Assembly (NCBI GenBank): GCA_015178975.1
Contig: WHVD01000082.1
Coordinates: forward strand, 186,001-250,000
Length of the DNA: 64,000 nucleotides
Source: Hysterangium stoloniferum
Taxonomy: Eukaryota > Basidiomycota > Agaricomycetes > Hysterangiales > Hysterangiaceae
Direction of reading: 5' to 3'
The notes under the pieces were generated by a model. That model saw only the letters and a list, made by a program, of their open reading frames with translations. It was not told the DNA's origin and did no database searches. Positions 1 through 11,522 of this stretch are shown piece by piece; the stretch's first letter is position 1; the number at the start of each line of letters is the position of its first letter. Made by a program: the position numbers and the translations under genes.

Positions 1-371
1 TCATCATTACTGGATTTGGTATGACATTCACTCCAGATGTTGTACATACAATCCAGTCAGAAAATTGGCTTAGATTCCCCCCAGTAATTTAATACATTTT
101 CCACTTTAAACTCCTACTTGAATTACACTGCTCACACTAGTTGGAGCCCACGGGCTCCGGCGTCTCTCTTACCTATCTCGACTCACGACCCATGACCTCC
201 AACCTACGACCCCTCAACCCACGACCCCTGCCCGGACTCCCCGGGATTCCCGTCTGCCTGTCTGAAATTGGACAACACAATATAGCGAGGGCACAGCCTA
301 TAAGCTGAAGCCAAGTCCTACTGGATATTACACGGGTTTCTCCAGAGACCCACCGTGTATGTACCCTAACA
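1..371 (+). repeat. LTR fragment, family A (3' part)
   Basis: The sequence ends in CCCTAACA at 371 and is homologous, in reverse orientation, to 22118-22580 and to 42843-43139. Its 5' end lies outside the window. It carries the conserved LTR hairpin at 285-318, about 55 bp from the 3' end, which sets the sense strand as plus. It could be a 5' LTR (an open frame begins at 408) or a solo LTR; a second end is needed to decide. Confidence 0.75.
285..318 (+). other. Conserved LTR hairpin, copy 1
   Basis: Stem GGC-A-CAGC, loop CTATAA, stem GCTG-AA-GCC, followed by AAGTCC. This is one of seven copies found in different LTRs of the window. Confidence 0.7.
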
Positions 372-595
372 GTATTTTCTGACTAAGACCTGCAGATTGT
401 TTTCAATATGCCACCAAGAAGAAAAGTGAATGCACAGGCATCATTACCTGGACTGTCAACTTTTCATTCCCCGTTAACTTTGTATACCAGTCAGACGCTT
501 GCGAACCAGTTGGTTTGGTGCCAAGTGCACCCACAAGTATACACAGAGCTTCGAACTAATGAAATGGTACAATACTTATATCAAAATTTAAGTAT
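372..595. other. Short LTR-downstream stretch without a supported gene
   Basis: A short plus-strand frame opens at 408, but it runs over the minus-strand exon that ends at 596 and matches nothing I recognise. From about 514 the sequence TTTGGTGCCAAGTGCACCC and what follows match 19908-19960 closely, so a second retroelement fragment starts there. Confidence 0.4.
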
Positions 596-1432
596 CTATA
601 AGTCTTCAATTCCCTCCTCTCTCAACTCTGCCATCTTATCAAACCATGCCCCTCTAAATCTCCCACTATTAATGCTAATATCAGTCTCCTCACTAAAATT
701 GCCACTTTCAACCAGTTTCTTCGACAAAACCGAAAAATTGTCCCTAAACACTTTAATCTCACCAATTAAATCCTCCATTATTTCTTCCAATTTCGACATT
801 CTTTCACCAATTGACTTTATCTCTTTCTCCAAGTGGTTATCCGATCGATTTTCCAATCTTCTCAACTGTCTCGAAAAATTCAACAATCTTGACATGATGT
901 TGTGACGAATATTTTTCCTTTGCCCAAGTTTGTGAATCCCTGGACTACCATTTTCGCTTTCGTTCTCCAATTCTTCGATCATGTTTCAACTGTTCTTTCA
1001 GTTTCAACATGGTTTTCCGGCTGACCTATTTATGGTCCAATAACAGGCACGATGCAATCGATTACACCGATCACAATTCGACAATGTGTTACTTTTCTTG
1101 CACATGAAATTCATGTTAAAACACATGGGGCAACTGGAAAAAATAAATTAGCAAAATTTGACAAAAATTTGACAAATTGAAAAATTACAAATTTTCTGAT
1201 TTTGCCTCAAATTCCCATTGCATTCCAATTCCTTTATGAGTCACCTTATTGAATGGTTCTTCGCAATCCACCAACCATTTTTTGGGAATTTCTTCTAAAA
1301 AAAATAACTAATTAACTAATTTTAAGAAATCCCAGAAATTGACTTACCAACCACATCAACAACTATATCTCTATCTTTGAAACCCAAAAACTCGGATTCT
1401 GATTTGAATTGATCAACTTCTATATCAGACAT
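596..1432 (-). pseudogene. Retroelement-linked Cys-cluster/coiled-coil ORF, three internal stops
   Basis: Three exons (1432-1348, 1294-1189, 1133-596) with canonical GT-AG introns join into 729 nt, which keeps one frame to the stop at 596 (242 codons). Exon 3 opens with two Cys pairs of the CPMC and CDRC type plus nearby Cys residues, which suggests a small metal-binding cluster. The C-terminal half is a heptad-rich, charged coiled coil. Three TGA codons lie close together at about 983-1012; each would be Arg if CGA had mutated to TGA, giving a continuous Arg-rich linker. A related protein occurs on the minus strand at 51930-52552. I have seen such ORFs beside basidiomycete LTR elements; the function is unknown. 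An unrecognised intron over the stops is the alternative. Confidence 0.55.
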
Positions 1433-2449
1433 TGATTGATGAAGATGGTATATTCAAGAACTTTTATTGATTTCATCTGTTATAGATAGGAGGGTCATTC
1501 GGTGGCAGCCGCACTGCCGTGTTGTTCCTAATGGCACGTTCTTTACTACTGTTTGAGAAACTTGGGCAGTATTACAAGAACTTGTCGAAAGCCTGGACCG
1601 GGAAGACAGGGAAGAGCCGTCAATTCGGGGGGCTTACATTGACATTGGGGTTCGAACCGTCCATTCCAACATTGGCCTCAACTGAGCTCCTCTCTCTCTC
1701 TGTAGGGAACCACGGAGGTGAATATGGCTGATGGAGCTCATAATGATGATGCTTGACTGTAACTGTTGCAAGACTTTCCGCACTGGTTCATACATGCCCA
1801 CTGGCATGACAAGTCGTCCGACAAGGTAAGTTGCCTACCTCTATTAGGATATTACATCGTGCTAACATCTTGCATCAAGGGCTCTGATAGAATTCGCGAG
1901 ACGTCTGAGTGCGAAATGATTGCTGTTTGGTGGGGGGGATCTGTTGCTTAGCAGGAACACTTGCGTTTTACATGTACGGAAAGAAATGCAAATGACTGAG
2001 TATTAAATGTTATTTGCGTCGGCGGCATGGGGGTTAAATTGCTCCCGCTGTATTGGTACATAATAGGTAGCCGTACTACTAAGTGGCAATTTGGTGTGAC
2101 GTTTAGAAAAGGAAACGTGTAATATAGCTACTGTTGGAGACTTCGGTCTCCAAAATAGCTATCCTATCATTTCGATTACACATCGGACGACCGTGCCCAA
2201 GTATAAATGGGGTGATGATGGTACTAAGTCTTGTCGGCAGTTGATCTGACACGACAAGTGATGTTTGCAGCCTGGAAAGTGGGCTCAAATGGTGTCATAA
2301 TTGATATATTCGTCAACCTATGAGACAGCATAGTGTAGAGAATTTTGAAAAATTAGAGTATTCCCAAATCCAAAATAGAGCAGAAGCTAGGTAGCAAATT
2401 GTGACCGTTGTCTCTCACGTCACGCCATGATCGATGGAGCCAAGGTGTT
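1433..2449. other. Intergenic, nothing recognised
   Basis: Only short frames without family motifs are present (for example 1519-1731). No inverted ends, tandem repeats or RNA gene were seen. It separates the decayed retroelement ORF from the 3' end of the C2H2 gene. Confidence 0.5.
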
Positions 2450-4023
2450 TCAACTCCCCGCTGGCAAAGGTAAATAGGATGCTCCCTCTGGCGAATCTGG
2501 ACATGGTTCTTGCATGCGGGCTATGGCTGCTGTCCAATAGGCTGTTCCCCATAAGCATATGTGATTGGCAGGGTATAACGGCCCTATCAATGCTTCAGCG
2601 TCTGCCATAGTCATTCTATGCACTTTGATCAGGTGCCTCTGGAGACCTCTCGGGTCAATGAAGGTTTTGTCAGGTCTTGGACAATCCTGTCCTGGACAAA
2701 ACGGTGTGTACTCCAAGAAACGTTTCAGCTTTTTCTCTGAATTGACCGTTTGGCCAGGTAAAATTTGACCCTTGAGAAACAGCGTAGCCTCTTTTGAAAA
2801 ATGGTTGAAGAGGTGGGCTTGTTGGTCCCGAATTTTGTTGTATTCCTTGGTGCATCCAGGATAATTGCACTCAGCCTTTTTTTTCGCCGGAGTCGCGGGT
2901 CCTTGCATATCGAAGTTCCATTTGCTGAAATGGGACTGCTTTAAAAATGATCGCCTGGACGCTAATGATGTTACCATCCTCGGCGTGGGCTCGGACCCTA
3001 AGAGAGAGACGGCACGGTTTCCGTGACTCGTCATTGTGGCGGAAGCGTCCTGCCCATTAGCATTCAGTTCGCTGTCCACATCAATCATCACGGACTGTGA
3101 TACCGGAGTGCTATACCACTCCGTATCGCAACCGTGATTCTGAATATTTGAATTGGATGGTGAGTTGTTATGCACCGGTGGCCTATGCAGTCGGACCCGT
3201 CAGTACCTATTGTCAAATAATCTCAATAATAATATCTTACAAATTCAACCCCCAATCCATACGTGACATTTGATGAATTCCCGATAGATCCAACTCAAAA
3301 TCAATCTCGCGCTGAAGTTGTCTGTCAAATAACTCATCAAATTCATTATTTGTAGATTGAGGATCAGAGAAGGGGTGCGTTGAAGAAGCGCTAAGGATTT
3401 CATTAAGCAACGACATTTGGTCAAAGAGAAGTGAGAGATACCCATGCGAACCATCCGGTTGGGTCGTCGTTTTCTGCATAGGGAAAATTTCTTCTCGCCG
3501 GTTGAGTTGGTCGGTGAGGGAGTGTGCCACACTGACATGGTATCCGGTTGAAGAGAGTCCCTCTCCAAAGTATCCTGTAAACAGGGCAGATGGGGTGATT
3601 GCCGGACCTGTATCCCATCTGGAAGAAAAAACGACGTCAATCATGTCTTTGCTCTGACCCAAATGACTTTACCTTCGCGAGTCATCCTGTGGCGTCGCTT
3701 CATGAACGGACAAACATTCTCTTTGATAATCGAGCTGACGGGCCAGGGAGTGTATCGGACGGGCATCGTGGTGTCTTGTTACTGGTATTGAAGCCGCTCG
3801 CTCTGCAGAATACTCAAACTCGTCGTTATCTGAGACATATATTTGTCTGTGGAACCTATTTAGACGGTCTTGAGCACTGGAGTACGGAGAAGGATTACCT
3901 CAGGTCTGACGTGTATTCCGTGATCTGTGCACAGTCGTTGTTGCCGCTTTGCTCTTGATCGGCGGTCGTCGTAAGATCTGGGGTGTAGAAATGGGGAGGA
4001 AACGCGGAATAACCAAGATTCAT
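2450..4023 (-). CDS. C2H2 zinc-finger protein, intact, four exons
   Basis: Exons 4023-3899, 3855-3673, 3618-3241 and 3182-2450 join into 1419 nt, a continuous frame of 472 codons; the introns are 43, 54 and 58 bp with GT-AG ends. The start is the ATG at 4023 (MNLGYSAFPP). The N-terminal 300 residues are low-complexity and Ser/Thr/Gln/Asp-rich. Two C2H2 fingers follow: C-x4-C-x12-H-x3-H (AECNYPGC ... HLFNHF) and C-x4-C-x15-H-x4-H (FCPGQDC ... RHLIKVH). This suggests a nuclear DNA-binding regulator, but no DNA target can be inferred. No transposon termini or retroelement motifs flank it closely and no codon is broken, so it is the best host-gene candidate in the window. A gene carried by an unrecognised element is the alternative. 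Confidence 0.8.
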
Positions 4024-4542
4024 CGAGGAAAAAGGTCGGTGGACTGCTTGAAATGAAGTTTCACCGTATTTCTGAGAGGTAAAGATGGATACGACGGAGA
4101 TTCAAATGGTACTTTCCTATCTGCTTGGGCTCATCGATTGGGCGTATTGTGTGGATCCGAACCTATTGAAACTAGCACCTCCAATTCAATTGATTCTAGG
4201 TGCCTGTCATTTTAGCCGGGGAATTAATATTATTCTTAGTCTGACATGTAAAAGGCGTTGTATCTTCTCTAAGTTTGGATTATGTCTCGGACATTAACAG
4301 AACTTGAATGAGAGGGTTCAGTTTCCAGTAGCGATGAATTCTCCAACCGGCAGGCCCCGTCATTCCGAATCCGACCATGTCACATGCAGCATTAAAACAT
4401 CGTTGAGGATTTTTTTAAAGTCCTTGGACGACTCGGAAAACCTCACTTGGCAAGAATATACAAGTCTCCGATGCTTAAACACTCTGTCAACTCCTTCCAA
4501 TATGTTCAAAGAGAAGCCCCCAGTGGCGGGTTCTAATGAGGC
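4024..4542. other. Upstream region of the C2H2 gene, nothing else recognised
   Basis: This lies between the C2H2 start codon and the left target duplication of the 4.0-kb element. It would hold the promoter, but no clear TATA or operator was seen. The short frames here (4085-4297, 4304-4558) have no family motif. Confidence 0.4.
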
Positions 4543-4550
4543 TATGCATA

Positions 4551-7500
4551 ATCTGTAAGAGTCGAGTCGTCCTGTCCATTTAAGGAAGTTTAATTAGTTA
4601 ACTAAATATTAAAATTGAATAATTAATTAAATATTATAACGAACTAAAATAATTACAGTAATAAAAAAATTATATCGGTTATTGGTTAGAACGAAGATTG
4701 GGAGGGCAAGTGGCAGATGGAAACACAGGCTCAGAATTCGTGTACAGTCTAGATTGTTGGAGGTAAGATAAATGAACGTTATAAGAAGATGGAGGTGGCT
4801 CCAGTTCAGGAGGGAGTGATGCGTAGAAGGGCTCGGCGGATGTGGGATGATAAGATGAAGAGGGTAAGGATAGGGATGGGAAAGGGAAATTTTCCTTTTC
4901 GGTGGATATTGCAACAGCTGGTGTTGGAAAGCCTCTCCCAGAAGTTTTGAGATTAATCTTCTTACCACTGGCCACTTGTTTCTTCTCAGTTCGTAATTGA
5001 TTCACGTTCTCTATAGCTATCTTCTTTTCTTCTAATGCTGCTGCCAATTTGATTTCGATATTTGTGACCTCCTTGCGTATGCGATCAGCCGTGTCCACTC
5101 GTTCAATACATAGAGAAGTCCGATGATTGTTTGAGATGAACCGGTGTGTGAGTGTGTTTCGATGGTTCGTCAAGATGCAGTTTTCCGATGCCAATTGAAG
5201 TTCCCGTGAAATCTGTTTATCGTATTCAAATGCACTGTAGTAATGAGATTAGATATCTGTGATAATTATAAATCATTCATGTAACTCACCTGTCAATTGC
5301 CTCTGCAAGTGGGATGTGGACACCTGTGGCACGATTTGTTGCTTGATGTGACTGTTCGTTAAGATTTGTGTTGGTTGGTCCGAGATCCCAGTCAGCTGAT
5401 GGAACTTTTGAAAAATGGCGGCACAGTGCAGGGATGTACCATGGATATGCAAGCTTGTTCCGCCACCAATCTGCAGAACCAAAATAAGTAATAACGGTGT
5501 AAGTGTTTTAGAAAAAGTAAATACCTCGGACTTTCGGTTGTTCATGCCCCAAGCACCAAGCTGTAAATTCATCCATCTTCTCCTGTGTCGTGATATATTG
5601 AAAGTGGACAATGCGGTTGTAATCTTCATGTGAACAAACTGCCTTTAGAGGCTCAACCCCTCTAGAAAGCCAATTAGACCAAAGTCGCAAGAAAAGTAAA
5701 GACGTACCGTTGGCAATGTATGTTGCAAATGCGACTACAATACTGAACTATAATTTGTGGATCCTTTGTCGCAATCCTGCTGACCAAGGGATCATTTTGA
5801 GTTAACAAGAAGTCACCAAGGCCTTGCATTTGTGGAGCAGAACCGTCCACCATGAAGATAGCATGTTTGCCTTCCTTGTGAAGGGCTTTGAATTTGATGC
5901 TTTTGTTAGTGACACGCTCAATGGCCTTGAACCATTCTGTCCAAATTAAACGGTAGGCCTGTCGAGTTTCACGATTGCAGTAGATGCGTCCTATTGCTAC
6001 ACCTGAGTAACCACAAAGTTCAATAAAAATAAGGATTAAAGAATAAGTGGACTCACGGCGGCACAAATATGGATGCCATATCACAATCTCCCACTCATTG
6101 AATGCTCCAAATACGCGCTTGTATGTAGTATCATGCTGAGTAGAGGTGACATTGTGGACAAGCTCTGCAAGATCAGGGAGCATTGTTACAACAACGTCAA
6201 TCTGATCATTACTGTCATTACATAATTCACTATGCATGGATTGGATGTATCGCTCCTGCACAGGCCGTTTCAACTCAATATTTTCATACATGTGCTTTAC
6301 ACCTGGTAGATTAAATGTCAGAACGAGATGAGAACGAATTAAAAAAACTCATACCTGCTATATCCTTTCCCTCGGGATATTGCTTTTGTTTCATCCCACT
6401 GAGAATGCGCTGTTTGACTCGGTGTTGTGTGAGACTGCTGGTGGCCTTGCTGTCAGTGGCCTTTTGTGATGCAAGCAGAGCTTTTGTGGTCGGAGCTACA
6501 GCATTAATAATGATAATGCTCAATAAAAAGGCAAGTAAATGGAAAGAACCACTGACCTCGATCAATCTGTCCCACTGTTGAACCAAGAAGCCCAACCGCC
6601 TCAATTGCCTCCACGTAGAGTTCAGTTGCCTCAAATGTTAGTTTTTGCAATGCGTAAGGGGGATGATTGTGGGGGAGTCCAGGCGTGGTTATGACGACAG
6701 CTTTTCGAATGGAAGGATCAATTGGGGTATATATTATAATCTGAGCGGGGCACTGATGCCGGGTGATGAGGCCATTAAGTAATTTGCCGTTTTCAAAATG
6801 TACGTGGGCTAGATAATAAATTAACAATATATGTGTATATGTATAATAATGAACTGAGACTTACGGCATTTCTCCTGTTTCAAGCCAACAGTTGGTGGGA
6901 CGGTATAATAGCATGGACCTGTGTACTTTTCAGTATCCCGAGATGTGGAACCCTGGGTAGTAAAAATATCATTTAATGTGGACTGGGAGACATGGAGTGG
7001 GATTGAGAAGAAAATGTGGGCATGTTTATCTTCGGCAAGTTGCCTTGCTGAGCATCCAATGAATTGATCCTTGCCAAATACGGTCATCTAAAGAACAGCA
7101 CTGTTGAAATGTATAAATAAAAAAGAATCTTAAACTTACACGTTCAAAAGTCTGGATGATTGGCTGCCCCTTACATTTTCCGTCATTGAATTTACATGTT
7201 CGAAATGCAACACTATTATAAAAGCTTAAACAAATCTCATTAAAGCTAATGAAGTGAATATAAAGATAATAAGGACTTACGCTGCAGCCACACCAATAAC
7301 TGAATCTGCTTCAGCTGCATTATTGGCCATCTGTGCATTGTGGATCTCCTCAAAGGTCTTGAAATCGTCACTATAGTGCTCATACTTGAAGAATAAGGAT
7401 GAATCCACATGTGAGCACATAAAATGGCCACGGCAAACATGAATAGCTCGTTGAGTTTTGATCTTGCCAAGGGGGAAGACGACAGGGCCAGCGTCTTTGG

Positions 7501-8589
7501 TTCCACCACTTCCATCACCCCAACCATCAACACACTGACATATAAATAATAATAATAAGATATTAAAATCAAGAATGAGAATGAACATACCTTGTTCTTA
7601 ATAATAGCTGCCATGGAGAGTGGATTACCATTGGAATCAATAAATTTGAAGGCGCTGTTGGTCAGATCAAGAATATATCCTATGGATTCACCTTCCATAG
7701 GAATTGGCCAGGTCGTAGGAATTTCTGTCAGTTCAACCAGCTGCTTGACCCATTGTTGGTGTGTGATCTGTATCCAGCCAGCATCAGACATCGCTTGATG
7801 TTTGGAATACCGGGCATGCTTTTTGGCTGGTGTGCCAGTAGATTTATCTAACGAATATTAGCAAAAATGGAGCTGACTGAGAAAATATAAAGCTTACTTG
7901 GGGTCACCCAGGTGATTGGAGGAGGAGATCTAGATACTCTCCGCAGTCGTTTATCTCATGAAAATTAGCAAAGAACATCTGGAGGGAATATGAAGCTTAC
8001 TGGCTATCACCACTGGATGCTCAGAAGATGTTGATGATCCCCGCTGTCGTTTATACTGTCTCAATGGAAGTGCACTTGCAGATGTTGAAGACTCGATTAT
8101 CTGTGGAGTACACGGTGTGGGAACCTGGAGCCATTCGACTACGAAATGCTGGAAATTTTCAGCATTCACCCAATTTATAGCATTCTTGTTGGAAAGAAAG
8201 TCGCCAGATGCTTCAATGATACCAGTAGTGAAGTACTGAAAGAATTAACAATCAATTTAGCTGTTGTCCGCACTCCAAGGCGTAAATATTTATACACTCA
8301 CTTTTGTCCGATACGCTCTGATAATGTCATCTCCGGCCACTTTGAGAAGGCTTGACAGGTTGATTGAGCTGGAAGACATCAGGTGAGAATGGAAGCAGGA
8401 AGCAGGGTGTGTGATGTGTCCTGACTGTGATATTGACACGTTGTGTCACAGAGATCACACTTTGTTGTGATTTGTTTATTTGTATTTTTACTCACGGGGG
8501 TTAACAGATCATGTGGGGGTTATCCCAGGTTATCGATGTGGGTGAATGTGGGTGGTCACGTGCATGTACATGACTCGACTCTTACAGAT
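4551..8589 (-). mobile_element. DNA transposon-like element with 18-bp TIRs
   Basis: The left end 4551-4568 reads ATCTGTAAGAGTCGAGTC and the right end 8572-8589 is its exact reverse complement. The flanks are TATGCATA (4543-4550) and TATGTATA (8590-8597), an 8-bp target duplication with one C/T difference. The element is 4039 bp and holds one intact 14-exon gene. The target sequence is nearly palindromic, so the TIR could also be read 4 bp longer. An 8-bp duplication fits hAT-type or some MULE-type transposition. Confidence 0.75.
4679..8379 (-). CDS. Transposase-like protein, 994 codons, 14 exons, intact
   Basis: Exons 8379-8302, 8235-8001, 7954-7898, 7847-7591, 7534-7281, 7212-7140, 7087-6865, 6808-6557, 6495-6355, 6302-6057, 6002-5708, 5661-5525, 5470-5290 and 5234-4679 total 2985 nt. 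Every GT-AG junction keeps frame and there is no internal stop. Features in order: a basic patch KRLRR; a Cys/His segment (CRGHFMCSH, then SLFFKYEHY and CKFNDGKC) that may be a DNA-binding zinc fold; GLPHNHP; then transposase-like landmarks HDTTYKRVFG (candidate first Asp), FMVDGSAPQ (candidate second Asp), a C-x2-H pair (CNIH), and TNTNLNEQSHQ (candidate Glu). The C-terminus has a short coiled coil. I recall this as an abundant unnamed family in mushroom genomes. The D-D-C2H-E layout resembles MULE/hAT enzymes, but that is inference. Confidence 0.8.
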
Positions 8590-8818
8590 TATGTATATAC
8601 TCGGTTCTAATCCATTGCTGACATACCCGAGAACCTTGGTTTCGAGATTCGATCTCGCATTACATGCTCCTCTACAAGGCGTGAACCGTGGGGGGCAAGC
8701 CCCCACATATCCCTAGCTTTACTCTGTATTGACAATTTTAATTAATTCAAAATCATTTAGAAACATATAAAAAACTTATTATCATTTAAAATTATTTGCA
8801 ATCATTTAAGAAACTTTG
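8590..8818. other. Flank with a strong hairpin
   Basis: The stem GTGGGGG/CCCCCAC at about 8690-8708 is followed within 10 nt by CTAG. This resembles a Helitron 3' end, but no matching 5' TC end or trailing T was found, so no element is called. Confidence 0.3.
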
Positions 8819-9830
8819 TGTTAGGATCCCTGTTGTTTCTGACCTGCAAGCTGTTCTAGCCTCATAACCATCCAATGTTCCACTATCAGTACCCCTGCTC
8901 ATGGTAGCACCACCTGCAGCACCCCTGACACTTGTTTCTTTGTATCTTAGCACTTTAGCCTTCTGTCCCATTTCCATTCCATTTCTGTCCTGTTCACTCC
9001 CCCATCACCATCACCATATACACATCTTACTTGCCACCTCAGACCTTTTAGTATTGTTTAGTGCTTCACATTTAGTTCCCTTTGTTTCCCCACCTTTGTC
9101 ACTTACTTCCTTTGATCCATTTGACTCTTTGCTTCTTTGATTGGTCCTCCAATCATCCATCTAGCTGTAGTATAAAGCTTCTTTCATGTATGCTACAGTT
9201 CTCCAGTTTGAATATTGACTTAAATTACCCCCTTCTAGTTCTCAGCCTTTCTGTTAGGATCCTGTCATTTCTGGCCCCCACAACTTGTTTTTGGACTCAA
9301 TATACCTCGTCATCTCTCTGTTGGAACCCCTGCCCACATTATCACCACTCACAGAGCCCCTGACACTTGTTTGTTATAGTTTATTTCCCTTAGTTTTCCA
9401 TTCTGTCTCCATTCAGTTTGCTCCCCCATCACTGTCTCCCTGTACACATCTTATTTGCCACCTCAGATCCTTTTAGTATTGTTTAATATTTTACATTTAG
9501 TCTCCCTGCCTTGTCATCAACTTCTTATGATCCATTTCACTCTTCACTTCCTTGATTGACCTTCTGATCATCCACCTCAATGTAGTATAAAGTTCTTTTC
9601 ATGTATGCTACAATTCCTCAGTTCAAAAATTGATGTAGATTACCCTCTACTAGTGCTCAGTCTCTTTCCTCCCTTCTTGATACCCTTGAAGACACTTTCA
9701 GCAAGCTGCAAACTCTTACCTTATGACTCTTAGTATTTTGGCCTACTGGTCAATTGAGCAAGTGTTGTTCTTCATTCTTATTGTACTATCCGCTCTGTTT
9801 GAAATACATACTGGAGCACCCTAACAGTTT
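8819..9830 (+). repeat. Two LTR-like copies in tandem, family E
   Basis: TGTTAGGATCC starts at 8819 and again at 9252. Both units (433 bp and about 430 bp or more) share a pyrimidine-rich first half, the phrase GCCACCTCAGA, a TATA-like TAGTATAAAG and a CATGTATGCTACA segment. A truncated relative lies at 27180-27385 and a distant one at 52767-53165. There is no coding content. Unequal exchange between the LTRs of one element, or two adjacent insertions, would explain the tandem pair. Confidence 0.55.
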
Positions 9831-9834
9831 ATAT

Positions 9835-9863
9835 GAGGGTGCAACACATAAGTTGAAGCCAAG
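9835..9863 (+). other. Conserved LTR hairpin, copy 2 (compensatory pair)
   Basis: GGT-G-CAAC, loop ACATAA, GTTG-AA-GCC. Here CAGC/GCTG of the other copies has become CAAC/GTTG: both sides changed and pairing is kept. Confidence 0.65.
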
Positions 9864-10028
9864 CTCTCCCACATTTATAGAGTCAGTGTGAGAGGTATCC
9901 TAAAATATATCTTAATTATATTTTACCTCCCATACTTCTTTCTCCATTTTTACTACTACATTTCACATTTGGTAGTATTTACATTAGTTTGAAGTTCTAT
10001 ATACACCTGTGGGTACATAGACACTTGT

Positions 10029-10206
10029 GGGCATTGTCAAGACCCGTTCCTGGGAACTCCACAGAGTATCCTCCAGACATTATACTGTATTAGGTTCTGA
10101 ACCATCTTCCAGACCACTATCAAGATCTGGAATCCACTGGAACCCAACCCTCATCCCTCAAGTACCATCCCATTCTGTCAGTCTGCCCCTTGACTAGACA
10201 CCTTCT
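10029..10206 (+). repeat. LTR fragment, family F
   Basis: It begins TGTCAAGACCCGTTCCTGGG, like the other TGTYA-starting LTRs of the window, and matches the reverse complement of part of 26640-26805. It is cut by, or runs into, the family C copy at about 10207. Confidence 0.5.
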
Positions 10207-10930
10207 GTTATGAACCAGAAAACCCACCAGTCTCCACACTCCACCTTATCTGCACCTGACTCTCTATATTGTACCCAAGGTATAATTACAACTGGAGTAC
10301 CTGCCAGGTCCTGCACATCACCCTATATGCACCAGTCGTCAGACTCTGCACATCATCCTGTCTATATCTGACACTGTGTCTCATGCACCAGTCCTCAGAC
10401 TCCACCAGACCCAGACATCAACCTACTTATACCCGACTCTCCATGTCTCATGTACCCATCACCAGACTCTGACTGGACTCCCAGAACCCCTCTAACAGAG
10501 CATAGAACCCCACTCCCATTATGGTCAAATGACCTGTCATGATTTGTCTGTGTCTCATGCACCAGTCCTCAGACTCTGCCGGACCTGCATATCAACCTGT
10601 TTATACCTGACTCTCTGTGCCCGTCACTGGACTCTGACCGGACTCCCGGAACCCCTCTAACAGAGCATAGAACCCCATTCCCATATGGTCTAATGACCTG
10701 TCTAGTTTGTTCTCCACTTCCATTCTGAATTCCCAGTTTAGTATTTACTTGCTTCATATTATATTTAATAGTTCTGCCCCTCATTAATACTGTATTTGGT
10801 ATTATTACATTCCACAGTCTATATAAGTCTCCTATACTCATGTACTTACAATCCAGTTTGAATCTTGAACAAGTTACACCCTCGAACAAGTTACACCCTT
10901 GAACTACTTACACCCTGAATATGTCCTTGT
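10207..10930 (+). repeat. LTR copy, family C, degraded
   Basis: TGTTATGAACCAGAAAACCC at the start corresponds to the start of the well-bounded LTR at 39420. Later blocks (the TCTATATTGTA stretch, the CATTAATAC..TTTGGTATTATTACATT promoter-like stretch, and TATATAAGTC near 10815) match 39480-40050 in the same order. The 3' end is not clear. Confidence 0.6.
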
Positions 10931-11316
10931 GAGGTATCAGCATTATCTCATAAGTGTAAGGGCAACCCCTGTAGCCTGTGGTACTCACACTAGGCTAGCA
11001 GGAGGGAATCTGAAGATATATTAGAACTAATACATACATACAGACAACTACCTAACTTACCTAGCAGGAAGGAATCTGAAGAGAAACAGTCTAAGGAATT
11101 CCCCCTGCCAGGTGTGACCCATAGATACCCAGTAGTCTAAAAATAATTTTACCTATTACAGAACAGAGGTTCTTCCCACAATGGAATATTACTCCTATGA
11201 ACTTCTGAAGTTAGTCCTCTACTCTACATATTAGCCAGAGTGGTTGATATCCACAAGGAGAGGGAGTGTGACAAAGACAGGGGTTGGACTGTGGACTCAG
11301 GGACTTCAATGAGATG
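10931..11316. other. Intergenic, nothing recognised
   Basis: There is no open frame with a motif. The short repeated phrase CTAGCAGGA(A/G)GGAATCTGAAGA occurs twice (about 10996 and 11061). Confidence 0.4.
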
Positions 11317-11325
11317 AGAAAATGG

Positions 11326-11424
11326 GGGTGTGCTTATAACCTCCGACCGAAGGCCAGCGCCTATCACGTAATCAGTTCACACGAGTCGTTAAGTTACCGG
11401 CGGGCTGTTGGTTGGCATCATTCT
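11326..11424 (+). repeat. MULE left TIR
   Basis: It pairs with 14152-14250 at 91 of 99 positions. Six of the eight mismatches are CG against TG or CA. Confidence 0.9.
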
Positions 11425-11522
11425 CACTGGCCCTATTATGGAAGTTCACACGAGTCATGGAGGTTTCCACAGAAGCACGTGATTAGATGTGACAGTGGCC
11501 AATCTTCACGCTTTTTTTGCCT

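Noticed and set aside
8640-8680. tRNA gene suggested by GGTTTCGAGATTCGATCTCGC
   Set aside because: The T-arm-like phrase has no D arm or acceptor pairing at the right distance.
8688-8716. Helitron 3' terminus (hairpin followed by CTAG)
   Set aside because: The next base is C, not T, and no paired 5' TC end or Helitron gene is nearby; a single hairpin is not enough.
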